Below are positions 1 through 7,227 of a stretch of DNA of 15,430 nucleotides, in pieces. The DNA comes from Deltaproteobacteria bacterium (lineage in GTDB: Bacteria; Desulfobacterota; Binatia; UBA9968). Location of the stretch: contig JAJONK010000010.1 in NCBI GenBank assembly GCA_021323355.1, positions 1 through 15,430 on the forward strand, written 5' to 3'. The notes below the pieces were generated by a model that saw only the letters and a program-made list of their open reading frames with translations, ran no database searches and had not been told where the DNA came from. How positions within the stretch are numbered: the first letter of the stretch is position 1; every line of letters begins with the position of its first letter. The position numbers and the translations under genes are program-made.

Positions 1-554
1 TCGAGAGCTTGCCGAGATTTCTCCATCTCCTGCCTCGTTCTATCAACTTCCTGCTTGGATTTCTCAGCAGCCAACCTAAACTTTTCCGCGTCCTCTCGCG
101 ATCTTTCAACATCTTGTTTAGATTGTTCCATAGCTTCCCGGGTTCTTTCCGCTTCTTGCTTTGAAATTTCCACCTGCTGTAGCAGGCCCACCCACATTCT
201 TGCCTGCTCCGCCCAAGGGCTTTGCGCGTAGTCGCCGATCACCTTGTTGAACGCTTCGACTGCTTTGCGATGATCGCGTTTAGGATTGCTGGGATGCGCA
301 TAAATCAGGCCGATGTTGTAAACGGCGGCATCCCCGGGAGGATGATCCCCCGCCAACGCTAAAGCCTCGCGATATTTAACAAACGCTGCGTCGTAGTCGC
401 CGTCAACAAACAAACTATGGCCCTGGAGCATCGAATCGCGAATCTGGCGCTGCTCGCGCCAATCTCTTAAAAGGCTACAGCCGGACGAAAGTACAACTAA
501 CAGCGCAAGACAAACACAAAGGTGCTTCCCCGCCCTACCTGACTCTCTGCCCAT
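1..554 (-). CDS. QseG-like TPR/coiled-coil lipoprotein (partial, C-terminus beyond the left edge)
   Basis: Reading the minus strand from the ATG at 554-552 gives at least 184 codons with no stop. The N-terminus is a lipoprotein signal: basic start (R3, R7, K10), hydrophobic LCVCLALLVVLS, then S-S-G-Cys26. The -3 residue is Ser rather than the usual Leu, which sits at -4. Residues about 42-128 look like tetratricopeptide helices (GDYDAAFVKYREAL; YNIGLIYA; KAVEAFNKVI). From residue 131 to the edge the protein is regular heptads such as SKQEAER and SKQDVER, a charged coiled coil. The start is supported by GGAG five bases upstream. The gene overlaps the 3' end of the upstream kinase gene by 58 bases, which suggests translational coupling. 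Known: enterobacterial QseG is an outer-membrane lipoprotein that controls the kinase QseE. Inference: this is the equivalent partner. The function is not proven by sequence alone. Confidence 0.8.
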   Translation of the reverse strand, partial: MGRESGRAGKHLCVCLALLVVLSSGCSLLRDWREQRQIRDSMLQGHSLFVDGDYDAAFVKYREALALAGDHPPGDAAVYNIGLIYAHPSNPKRDHRKAVEAFNKVIGDYAQSPWAEQARMWVGLLQQVEISKQEAERTREAMEQSKQDVERSREDAEKFRLAAEKSKQEVDRTRQEMEKSRQAL

Positions 555-1939
555 ATTTCTCCACCATGGGACTTGATGATATTCTTGGCGATCGCCAAGC
601 CTAAGCCCGTGCCATTTCTGGTATGCGCGCCCTTGTGGCTCCCCTGACTAAACTTTTCAAAAATGGTAGTCAAGCTCTCGGCCGGCACTCCAGGTCCAGA
701 GTCTGTCACAGAAACTTGCAAGTTGCCATTTACAGATGCCGCAACAACGCTAACCCGGCCCCCTTTGGGAGTAAACTTAACGGCGTTACCGAGCAGATTG
801 CGCAGCACTTGCAAAATTCTCTCAGGGTCCAACCTGAGCGCCGGCAGCGACGGATTCACGTTGCTCTCAAGTTCAATTTGTTTGGCCTCCACCAGCGGCG
901 TGATCTCGGCAATGGCGCGGCGAATTAGCGGATCGATAGTGACCAGATCGAATTCATAGCTCATCATACCGGCTTCCATTTTGGACAGGTCGAGCAGGGA
1001 ATTAACGACAGCGATGAGGCGATTGCTTTCCTCGGCAAGAATGGCCAGAAGTTTCCGTTGTTTGTCCGTGGTCTGGCCGCCGACCCCGTCGAGAAGCAGT
1101 CCCGTGCCCTCTTTGATGGAAGTCAAAGGCGTGCGCAGCTCGTGCGACATCGATGAAAAAAAATCGGCCTTCATGCGCTCAAGCTCTTTCAATCGCTCGC
1201 ACATTAAATTGAATGCTGCCGCCAACTCACCGAGTTCGGGCGGCGATTTTATGTTTAGTCCTCCTTCGAAACGGCCCTGCGCGATCTCTCGTGTCTTGGT
1301 CTTTAAGATCGCGATCGGTCGAGTAATACTCCGGGTTACGATCAGCGACATCGCAACGATCGAGATCAGACACGCCACGGTGATGCTTACTGAAACCTCA
1401 CGGGCATGTTCGGCGGCTTCCGCCAGCTCTCTCACTTTAGTAGACATGGCATGTTGCTGATCGGCTCTAAGCTTTTCCAGTGAAACCAGTATTCGATCGA
1501 CGATTTCGTCTTTTTCTTGCTTGAATTGCGCCTCAGGATAGCGCTTTTTCGCGCGCAGTAGCGCAGCTTCTTTCACCACCAACTCCTCGTAGTTGCGGTA
1601 ATCCTGTTGAACTTTGCTTAAAATCGTTCCCGCCGCGCTGTCTCCGATGGTAATGGCGGTTGCAAGTTGAAGGTTAAAGTCGCGCCTTAGACGGAGGAAC
1701 TCGTTATATAGCGCCTCATCTCTGCTGATGGCAAATTTCTGCTCATAACGACTCTGAGACAGTAGCAGATCGGCGAGGATCTTTTCGTAGTCGAGAATTC
1801 GATTATCGACCTTGAGTACAGAATCGGTAAGCTCATCAAAACGATGAAGCTGGAAAACAGCGTACGCGCTCACCGCCGTCACCAGAAGGAAGATGGCGAG
1901 GTAGCCAAGAGCCAACCGCGAAAACAAACTTAACCGCAT
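497..1939 (-). CDS. HAMP-domain sensor histidine kinase, QseE/GlrK-like
   Basis: This is a 480-residue membrane sensor kinase. Transmembrane helix 1 spans about 11-29, an extracytoplasmic helical sensor about 30-182, helix 2 about 183-203, and a HAMP linker about 204-256. The kinase core follows: H-box SMSHELRTP with phospho-acceptor His266, N-box RNLLGN (Asn385), G1 box DSGPG (413-417), F-box IFEKF (426-430) and G2 box GTGLGLAI (443-450). All catalytic elements are present. The stretch after the H-box (LTSIKEGTGLLLDGVGG) resembles the QseE/GlrK group. It follows rmuC by 32 bases, and the next gene, a lipoprotein, starts inside it, which supports a QseE-QseG type pair. The start at 1939 gives a short basic N-terminus before the first helix; only a weak AGGGG lies about 12 bases upstream. 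The partner response regulator is not in the window. Confidence 0.93.
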   Translation of the reverse strand: MRLSLFSRLALGYLAIFLLVTAVSAYAVFQLHRFDELTDSVLKVDNRILDYEKILADLLLSQSRYEQKFAISRDEALYNEFLRLRRDFNLQLATAITIGDSAAGTILSKVQQDYRNYEELVVKEAALLRAKKRYPEAQFKQEKDEIVDRILVSLEKLRADQQHAMSTKVRELAEAAEHAREVSVSITVACLISIVAMSLIVTRSITRPIAILKTKTREIAQGRFEGGLNIKSPPELGELAAAFNLMCERLKELERMKADFFSSMSHELRTPLTSIKEGTGLLLDGVGGQTTDKQRKLLAILAEESNRLIAVVNSLLDLSKMEAGMMSYEFDLVTIDPLIRRAIAEITPLVEAKQIELESNVNPSLPALRLDPERILQVLRNLLGNAVKFTPKGGRVSVVAASVNGNLQVSVTDSGPGVPAESLTTIFEKFSQGSHKGAHTRNGTGLGLAIAKNIIKSHGGEIWAESQVGRGSTFVFVLRC

Positions 1940-1971
1940 GTCGAGACGTCGCCCCTGTAGAACCCAAACAG

Positions 1972-3099
1972 CTAGACAGGTTTTTGATCGCCCGGCCCAG
2001 TTTGCAACGATTCGCTCTGCCCGGCGTTGGCTGACACCAGTTTCTGCCCCAACTGCTCAACTCGTTTCTCGGCACTTTGATAGCTGGATTGGGCGTGTCC
2101 TAGATGTTTGCCGAGCACACCAAACTCATCGCGAAGACGCGTAAAGTCGCCTTGCAACCGGCTCAAGCATTCGATGATTTCTTTCGCTCGCTGTTCTATT
2201 GTCATGCCTTTAAGGCCGAGCACAATCGCCTGCAGGTATGCGTAAAAGCAGTTAGGCGAAACCGGTACGACGCGTTTGCTCATCGCATAAAAGCTTAGGC
2301 TTTTCTCTTCTGTGGAATCGTCTTTGATAATAATCTCGTAATAGACATTCTCGGCCGGAATATACATAAGCGCGAAATCGTAGGTTCCTTCGTCGGGCAG
2401 AATGTATTTTGTCGCGATGGCGTCGATATGCTTCTTGACGTCCGCGGCAAACTGTCTCTTCACCCGCGCTCGATCCTCCTCGACAGTGGTGTCGATGATT
2501 CTTTTGAAATTCTCCAGCGGGAACTTGGAATCCACCGGCACCAGCGAGCTACCCAGCTTAATCACCGCGTCAACTTTCTCGCCGCTACGAAAACAATATT
2601 GCGTCGCGAAGTGTTGTGGCGGCAGGATTTGCGCTAACAAGTCCTCGAGAAAGAACTCGCCTAATCCGCCGCGCAGCTTGGGTGAGCGGAGAATTTCCTG
2701 CAGTGAAGCGATGTCCTTCCCGACTTCGTAAATTTTTCTGTTGGCTTCTTCGAGTCCGCCGAGGCTTTTCTGCACATTGCCGACCACTCTGGCCGCATTG
2801 TCCAGCCTTTGGCCAACGCTCTGATGTGTTTGCTGCAAAATTTCGGAATTCTCGCGCAAACGCTCGTTGACGTGGCCGATCATTTGTCCCAGCTGTTGCT
2901 GGATCAGCTGTGTGCTGTTGTCCAGCACCTGTCCGAACTGCAGGCGAAGTTGATCAATTTGTTGCTGCATTAATAACCAGGCCTGATCATTTTGTGTTGC
3001 TCGTAAAAGGGCGCGCATGCGGCAGAGAAAAAACCAGCCGAGAATCGTCAAGCCGGCAAGTAACAGCAAGACCAGCGGCAGGGACGTTGTAAGTTCCAC
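1972..3099 (-). CDS. rmuC: DNA recombination protein RmuC
   Basis: This is a 375-residue RmuC-family protein. Layout: N-terminal membrane anchor about 7-26, coiled coil rich in Gln and Leu about 35-135 (QQQIDQLRLQFGQVLDNS and onward), then the conserved RmuC domain about 138-330. Visible family signatures are RGGLGEFFLEDLL (143-155), VDAVI (176-180), VPVDSKFPLENF (187-198) and FALMYIPAENVYYE (242-255). The Glu, Asp177 and Asp190-Ser-Lys192 residues fit the proposed PD-(D/E)XK nuclease-like fold of the family. Known: RmuC limits DNA inversion at short inverted repeats in E. coli; its biochemistry is not well established. The start codon is GTG (3099-3097) with no good ribosome site. It lies 16 bases after the stop of the preceding small ORF, so coupling is plausible. 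Length is somewhat shorter than E. coli RmuC. Confidence 0.95.
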   Translation of the reverse strand: MELTTSLPLVLLLLAGLTILGWFFLCRMRALLRATQNDQAWLLMQQQIDQLRLQFGQVLDNSTQLIQQQLGQMIGHVNERLRENSEILQQTHQSVGQRLDNAARVVGNVQKSLGGLEEANRKIYEVGKDIASLQEILRSPKLRGGLGEFFLEDLLAQILPPQHFATQYCFRSGEKVDAVIKLGSSLVPVDSKFPLENFKRIIDTTVEEDRARVKRQFAADVKKHIDAIATKYILPDEGTYDFALMYIPAENVYYEIIIKDDSTEEKSLSFYAMSKRVVPVSPNCFYAYLQAIVLGLKGMTIEQRAKEIIECLSRLQGDFTRLRDEFGVLGKHLGHAQSSYQSAEKRVEQLGQKLVSANAGQSESLQTGPGDQKPV

Positions 3100-3115
3100 G
3101 GATCGAGGTGTGGAG

Positions 3116-3328
3116 TTAGAGAAGCCTCAGTGCGTATTCAAGAATCTCGCTGAGTTTGCGAATTTGCGTTGCTCTCATCGAACGCTCTTCGCGAGGCGAA
3201 GAGAAATAATCATCGAGGCTCTTTTTTAAGTTCCACTCAAGCAGCTCAACGCATTGCTCCATGCTGACCTTTTCGGAACGACGACGTCGCGCCTGATGCA
3301 GGTCTCGGATTTCGATGAGTCGCCCCAT
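3116..3328 (-). CDS. small uncharacterised protein between aguA and rmuC
   Basis: I do not recognise this 70-residue ORF. It fills the gap between aguA and rmuC: its ATG is 7 bases after the aguA stop and its TAA is 16 bases before the rmuC GTG, as expected for an operon gene. The protein is very charged. The N-terminal part has the basic run ARRRR (13-17). Two likely amphipathic helices follow: MEQCVELLEWNLKKSLDDYF (23-42) and the C-terminal ATQIRKLSEILEYALRLL. There is no signal peptide and no metal-binding cysteine pair. The first ATG has no ribosome site. The ATG at 3262 (residue 23) has AAGG five bases upstream, so a 48-residue product is also possible. The main doubt is whether it is translated at all; location is the best evidence. 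Confidence 0.5.
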   Translation of the reverse strand: MGRLIEIRDLHQARRRRSEKVSMEQCVELLEWNLKKSLDDYFSSPREERSMRATQIRKLSEILEYALRLL

Positions 3329-3335
3329 AGCAAAG

Positions 3336-4439
3336 CTAAGAATAAGTTCGTGATGAAGAAATTGTCAAGCCCTGGACGGAGATCAGCGGCTCTTGCTGCG
3401 TCACACAATGGATGGCGCCGAGACCTGCAACGACGTCGGTGCAACGAATTCCGACGGCTTTTCGGCTCGGAAACAACTCACCTAGAACTCCCAGCGCTTT
3501 TTGATCACCAGGGTCATCGAAAACAGGCACGAGAACTACTTCATTGGCGATATAGAAATTGGCATAGCTCGCAGGTAAGCGACATTCCTGGTAAAGGACA
3601 GGACGCGGAGACGGCAAAGTGACCAGATCGAACCTACTGCCAAGGGCATCGCGTGCTCCCTGGAGACGCTCAAGATTCTCTTGCAGAGGAGCATAATTCG
3701 CATCTTTCGGGTCTTCTTCAACAGCGCAGACAATGGTCGTGGCGTCGACGAAGCGGGCGATATCATCAATGTGGCCGTCGGTATCATCGCCCGCAACTCC
3801 CTCACCCAGCCAGATGATTTGACTGACCCCCAGCGAGTCTCGCAAAAACTGCTCTAACTCAGCTCGGCCCAGATGCGGGTTACGATTCTTGTTGAGCAGA
3901 CACTGCTCGGTGGTGAGACAAATCCCGGCGCCATTGACTTCTATGGCGCCACCTTCAAGGACAAGCGCGTGGACAAAGGCGGGCACGCCGAGCAACTCGG
4001 CAATACTCTTGGTCACCTGATCGTCCTGTTCATAAGCTTTATACTTGCCGCCCCAGCCGTTGAAGATCCAGTCGTTGAACGCCAGTGGGCCATCCGGTCC
4101 ATTGCGCACTACAAACGTCGGGCCGTAATCGCGCATCCAAACATCGATGGTGGGGATTTGGATGAGTCTGACATTTTCAATCACCGCACCGGCCGTTTTT
4201 AGACGGAGGGTGACATCCTGTCGCATCGGATCATCATTGACCAGAAGATAAACCTTCTCGTGCGGCGATAACGCCAGAATCATCTGGACCCAAGCCTCTC
4301 TGACGCGCTCGAGTTGAACGGGCCAGGTTTCCAGGTTGTGCGGCCAGGATAGCCAAGTGGCCCGGTGCGGCGCCCATTCCGCGGGCATCGAATACCCTAG
4401 TTCGCGCGGCATCGGCGAGCGGTTGTTCTGGTCCGGCAT
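3336..4439 (-). CDS. aguA: agmatine deiminase
   Basis: Hydrolyses agmatine to N-carbamoylputrescine and ammonia, the first step of the deiminase route to putrescine; cytoplasmic. The 367 residues match the peptidyl-arginine-deiminase/AguA fold. The N-terminus has MPAEWAPHRATWLSWPHN (18-35). The active site is visible as VWMRDYGPTF (100-109), LEGGAIEVNG (161-170), GDDTDGHIDD (217-226, catalytic His223) and the catalytic cysteine in GAIHC (Cys345) near the C-terminus. Length is usual for the family. The start at 4439 lies 14 bases after the aguB stop. Met10 or Met18 are alternative starts, since homologues often begin close to the MPAEW block and no strong ribosome site marks the first ATG. Together with aguB it makes a complete two-step pathway. 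Confidence 0.96.
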   Translation of the reverse strand: MPDQNNRSPMPRELGYSMPAEWAPHRATWLSWPHNLETWPVQLERVREAWVQMILALSPHEKVYLLVNDDPMRQDVTLRLKTAGAVIENVRLIQIPTIDVWMRDYGPTFVVRNGPDGPLAFNDWIFNGWGGKYKAYEQDDQVTKSIAELLGVPAFVHALVLEGGAIEVNGAGICLTTEQCLLNKNRNPHLGRAELEQFLRDSLGVSQIIWLGEGVAGDDTDGHIDDIARFVDATTIVCAVEEDPKDANYAPLQENLERLQGARDALGSRFDLVTLPSPRPVLYQECRLPASYANFYIANEVVLVPVFDDPGDQKALGVLGELFPSRKAVGIRCTDVVAGLGAIHCVTQQEPLISVQGLTISSSRTYS

Positions 4440-4453
4440 GAGATCGGGTGAAA

Positions 4454-5344
4454 CTAGGTGCCGCCGGGCGAATCGATGAATCGCGATTGCAAAGGACTAT
4501 AGGCATCGATTCGCCGGTCTCGAAAGAAGGGCCAGCTTTCGCGGATCTCATCGATCTTGCGCAGATCGCATTTGGCAATGAGAATCTCTTCACGGTCGCC
4601 AGTGGCGACGCTCAAGATTTCTCCAGATGGGCCGGCGACGAAAGAATGTCCCCAAAACTTTAAATTACGTTCCCTGCCGACGCGATTGACGGAGGCCACA
4701 AAGACACCATTCGCAATGGCGTGGGCGCGCTGAATCAGCTCCCAGGCGTCACGCTGTTTTTGCGCCACTGCGCGGGTTTCCTTGGGTATCCAGCCGATCG
4801 CCGTTGGATAAACCAGTATCTCCGCGCCGGACAACGACGCTAGGCGGGCGGCTTCTGGAAACCATTGATCCCAACAAACCAGAGCGCCGATTCTCGCATA
4901 GCGGGTTTGAAAGCTTGGAAAGCCAAGATCACCCGGTGTGAAGTAAAACTTTTCGAAATAGAGGGGATCGTCCGGAATATGCATCTTGCGATATTTTCCG
5001 GCGATCGAACCATCGGCATCGAGCACCACGGCAGTGTTGTGATAGATGCCCGCCGACCGCTTCTCGAATAGCGAGGCCACGATGACGATCTGCAGTTCGC
5101 GCGCTAGGGCGCCCAAACGATCCGTGCTTAGGCCGGGAATAGTTTCAGCCAGGTTGAAGCATCGCTGATCCTCGCTCTGGCAGAAATAGCGCGAGCGAAA
5201 CAATTCCTGCAGGCAGACAATCTGGGCGCCTTTCTTGCCCGCCTCGCGTATGCGCGCCTCAGCCTTTGAGAGATTGGCTTCCGGGTCTTCGCTGGCGCTC
5301 ATCTGCACCAAGCCAAGAGTTACGATGTCTTTATTTTTCTTCAA
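4454..5344 (-). CDS. aguB: N-carbamoylputrescine amidohydrolase
   Basis: A nitrilase-superfamily amidase that converts N-carbamoylputrescine to putrescine, CO2 and ammonia. The 296 residues show the Glu-Lys-Cys triad: Glu47 in CLQELF, Lys120 in GKYRKMHIPDD and Cys157 in ALVCWDQWFPE. The residues after the cysteine (WDQWFPEAARL) and the segment DPLYFEKFYFTPGD (126-139) are typical of the AguB subgroup rather than of general nitrilases, and the adjacent aguA fits. The start is taken as TTG at 5344-5342. No ATG or GTG lies between this point and the in-frame TAA upstream, and the next residues align with the family start. No Shine-Dalgarno sequence is visible. Its stop is 14 bases before aguA, so the two are almost certainly co-transcribed. 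Confidence 0.95.
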   Translation of the reverse strand: MKKNKDIVTLGLVQMSASEDPEANLSKAEARIREAGKKGAQIVCLQELFRSRYFCQSEDQRCFNLAETIPGLSTDRLGALARELQIVIVASLFEKRSAGIYHNTAVVLDADGSIAGKYRKMHIPDDPLYFEKFYFTPGDLGFPSFQTRYARIGALVCWDQWFPEAARLASLSGAEILVYPTAIGWIPKETRAVAQKQRDAWELIQRAHAIANGVFVASVNRVGRERNLKFWGHSFVAGPSGEILSVATGDREEILIAKCDLRKIDEIRESWPFFRDRRIDAYSPLQSRFIDSPGGT

Positions 5345-5409
5345 TCGAAGTGCTGACAGGATTGATTGCGACTTTTAACGTCCTCACCACCGGGCCATTT
5401 AGTTCTTTG

Positions 5410-6129
5410 CTACTTTAAATGTTGAGCAAAAAATGTTTTCAGTTTTTCCCACGAATCTTTCGCGGCGCTCTCATTATAGCTCGGCCGCTCATCACAGAAG
5501 AACCCGTGCGTTGCATCCGGATAAACCTTCATCGAGAAGCTCACTTTTTTATGGGTTAGCTCTGTGTTGATCTGCCCGACTTGATCCATTGGGATCAACG
5601 GATCTTTGGCTCCGAAAAAGAGATAAATCGGACAGGTGATTTCACCCGTGCGCGACAACGGGCTCGGATCTCCCATCGGAATGCCACCGCCATAAAAGCA
5701 CACCGCCGCTTTGACGTCCTTGTTATGATGCGCCGCCGCAAGATAAGTATAACGGCCGCCCATACAAAAACCGGTAACGCCGATGGCGCCAGATTTGACG
5801 TTGCTCTGCCCCTTCAAATGCGCGATGGTCGCGCCCACGTCATCCATCACTTTGGGATCCTGCAAGCGGTTCATAGTGCCGATTGCCTTTTTCATGTCAC
5901 TGTACGGAATGATGCGCTCGGATTCTCGATGATAGAGATCCGGGGCAATCGCAACGTAGCCTTCTTGGGCAATCCGCTCGGTCACTTTCTTGATGTGATC
6001 GTTAAGACCGAAAGCTTCCATCAAAACAACGATGCCGGGATAGGACCCGCCATCTTTGGGCCGCGCTTCGAACGCGTCCATGTTGCCATCGGCCGTACTC
6101 AATTGAAGAGTTGATGTGGTAACGTCCAT
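5410..6129 (-). CDS. dienelactone hydrolase family protein
   Basis: This is a 239-residue alpha/beta-hydrolase of the dienelactone hydrolase family. The family triad is in place: nucleophile Cys122 in the elbow GFCMGGR, Asp176 in FFGAKDPLIP and His208 in YPDATHGF. The N-terminal block PGIVVLMEAFGLNDHIKKVTERIA (about 31-54) includes the Glu (Glu38) that modulates the cysteine in characterised members. There is no signal peptide, so it is cytoplasmic. Known members open dienelactone in chlorocatechol degradation, but most chromosomal copies have no known substrate. No aromatic-degradation genes are near, so I do not assign one. The ATG at 6129 has a strong AGGGAGG site six bases upstream, and a sigma-70-like promoter lies at 6186-6214. 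It is separated from aguB by 65 bases. Confidence 0.92.
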   Translation of the reverse strand: MDVTTSTLQLSTADGNMDAFEARPKDGGSYPGIVVLMEAFGLNDHIKKVTERIAQEGYVAIAPDLYHRESERIIPYSDMKKAIGTMNRLQDPKVMDDVGATIAHLKGQSNVKSGAIGVTGFCMGGRYTYLAAAHHNKDVKAAVCFYGGGIPMGDPSPLSRTGEITCPIYLFFGAKDPLIPMDQVGQINTELTHKKVSFSMKVYPDATHGFFCDERPSYNESAAKDSWEKLKTFFAQHLK

Positions 6130-6185
6130 GACGAGCCTCCCTGCAAATATTTATCGTATGAAACCGGAGTCTTCCTACAAGATTT

Positions 6186-6214
6186 TCTATATCGGTCCAT
6201 CCGCGCGAGGTCAA
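6186..6214 (-). promoter_or_regulatory. sigma-70-like promoter for the dienelactone-hydrolase-like gene
   Basis: On the minus strand, TTGACC (6214-6209) and TATAGA (6191-6186) are separated by exactly 17 bases, matching the -35 and -10 consensus at 5 of 6 and 4 of 6 positions. Transcription would begin near 6179, giving a leader of about 50 bases with AGGGAGG before the ATG at 6129. This would let the gene, and possibly aguBA and the genes beyond, be expressed separately from the upstream hydrolase. It is a sequence match only. Confidence 0.45.
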
Positions 6215-6216
6215 AC

Positions 6217-6231
6217 TCCGAACCTATCGGA
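6217..6231. promoter_or_regulatory. dyad (possible operator) next to the -35 element
   Basis: TCCGA (6217-6221) and TCGGA (6227-6231) are perfect inverted arms around a five-base centre, two bases upstream of the predicted -35 element. A second, wider pair, TCGGTCC (6192-6198) and GGACCGA (6229-6235), brackets the promoter spacer and -35. The position is suitable for an activator or repressor, but the arms are short and chance is possible. Confidence 0.25.
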
Positions 6232-6245
6232 CCGACTGTAACGGC

Positions 6246-7094
6246 TCATGACAGTTGGCGAGAAAACTCGATTATTCTGTCGCAAACTTCACGGGTGGTC
6301 TGCGCCAACGGCGACACATTCCAAAAGCTCCCATTCGGCAACAACTCGCGGAGATAATGCGCCGCAGAAGTGGCGTGGGACGCGTCGTCACCGGGAATGA
6401 TGAGAGCCGGCGCGTTAATGCCAATAATCTCCTCGGGTGCTGCGCCGGTCGCAGTGTCGCGATCGAACAAGCCTCTGCCGCTGACAGCAACGAGTCCGAG
6501 GTAACGATTCAAATCCTGACGGATAAAGTCCTCGGCAAATGATGGATCGCGAGCTATCACGGAAGCCCAGGGACCGGCTTCGGGATCCATCCAAAAGCTT
6601 TTGCCGATTCTCGCACGCTCGACAACACCGGGCAGACCATGGCTGCTGGCGAGGCGGTAATGGCGCTCAAATCGATCGCGACCGGTGGCTTTCCACCGAA
6701 AACCACCGACCGGCCAGTGGAGCAAGAGCGCGCGGGTCGCCTCCGGGTAATCAACCGCGAATGCCAGTGCCACCGAACAACCCATGCACCCGCCCAGGAC
6801 GAGCGCAGATTCAATCTTGAGCTGATCCAGTAACGCTTTTGCCTGCCGCGCATAGGTGCGCCAGCTGAGGTGTTCGACTCTTCCTCCGGATTGTCCGGAT
6901 TCGCGCCGATCGTAGGCAATCACTTGAAATTGAATTGCCAGCGCATCCAGGGCATCAATGCCGGTCCAGGCGCTGGCGGCGCGCCATTTCTCTATCGTTG
7001 CATCAAATCCGCCGGGCGCAAACAATAACAGCGGAGCACCGGACCCGAAGACTTGGTAACGAACCTCCAGTCCATCGATGGTTGCAGTTGACAT
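6246..7094 (-). CDS. alpha/beta-fold hydrolase with a cysteine nucleophile elbow
   Basis: The 282 residues follow the alpha/beta-hydrolase plan. There is an early oxyanion region (LLLFAPGGFDATIEKW, 23-38), a strand with VIAYDRRESGQSGG (58-71, like the usual DxRGxGxS block), the elbow VLGGCMGCSVALAF (99-112), a cap region about 128-215 and an acid strand ALIIPGDDASHATS (230-243). The elbow has Cys103 where Ser is usual (GxSxG becomes GGCMG). At the C-terminus, where the catalytic His normally occurs, the sequence is NVSPLAQTTREVCDRIIEF with no His. It may use another His, such as His240, or may not be a classical hydrolase. No signal peptide. The ATG at 7094 has AAGGAG seven bases upstream. 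It lies upstream of the dienelactone-hydrolase-like gene on the same strand, 116 bases away. Substrate unknown. Confidence 0.88.
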   Translation of the reverse strand: MSTATIDGLEVRYQVFGSGAPLLLFAPGGFDATIEKWRAASAWTGIDALDALAIQFQVIAYDRRESGQSGGRVEHLSWRTYARQAKALLDQLKIESALVLGGCMGCSVALAFAVDYPEATRALLLHWPVGGFRWKATGRDRFERHYRLASSHGLPGVVERARIGKSFWMDPEAGPWASVIARDPSFAEDFIRQDLNRYLGLVAVSGRGLFDRDTATGAAPEEIIGINAPALIIPGDDASHATSAAHYLRELLPNGSFWNVSPLAQTTREVCDRIIEFSRQLS

Positions 7095-7227
7095 TGATTC
7101 ACTCCTTCGATTAAGGCTCTATTTGTATTAACCCGGCATTGCCATCGGTATCATTGCTTAGCTGCGTAAGATCTAACACGCTGCTTCAAGCAATAAAATT
7201 CGTGCCGCTGCGCTTCTCGGGGAGGCT
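7095..7227. other. divergent intergenic region between the hydrolase gene and mazG
   Basis: These 133 bases must carry the promoters for the leftward hydrolase gene and the rightward mazG operon. I found AAGGAG for the hydrolase gene and GGGGAGG for mazG, but no -35/-10 pair with acceptable spacing on either strand. A small palindrome, TGCTT-C-AAGCA (about 7182-7192), is present and too tight to form a hairpin. Confidence 0.5.

Noticed and set aside
981..1460. 159-codon open frame on the plus strand inside the sensor kinase gene
   Set aside because: Fully antisense to a kinase with intact catalytic motifs; its protein is Ser/Arg-rich with no recognisable domain.
1836..2075. 79-codon minus-strand frame across the rmuC-kinase junction
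   Set aside because: It overlaps the ends of two well-supported genes in another frame; composition is unlike a protein family.
3254..3622. 122-codon open frame on the plus strand across the small ORF and the aguA 3' end
   Set aside because: It overlaps the catalytic cysteine region of aguA in antisense and has no ribosome site or known domain.
5581..6114. 177-codon open frame on the plus strand inside the dienelactone-hydrolase-like gene
   Set aside because: Antisense to a gene with a strong ribosome site and a complete catalytic triad; His/Arg-rich translation without family features.
6130..6245. Terminator between the two hydrolase genes
   Set aside because: The TCGGTCC/GGACCGA pair could form a stem, but the loop is about 30 bases and no T run follows, so it reads better as a promoter-flanking repeat.
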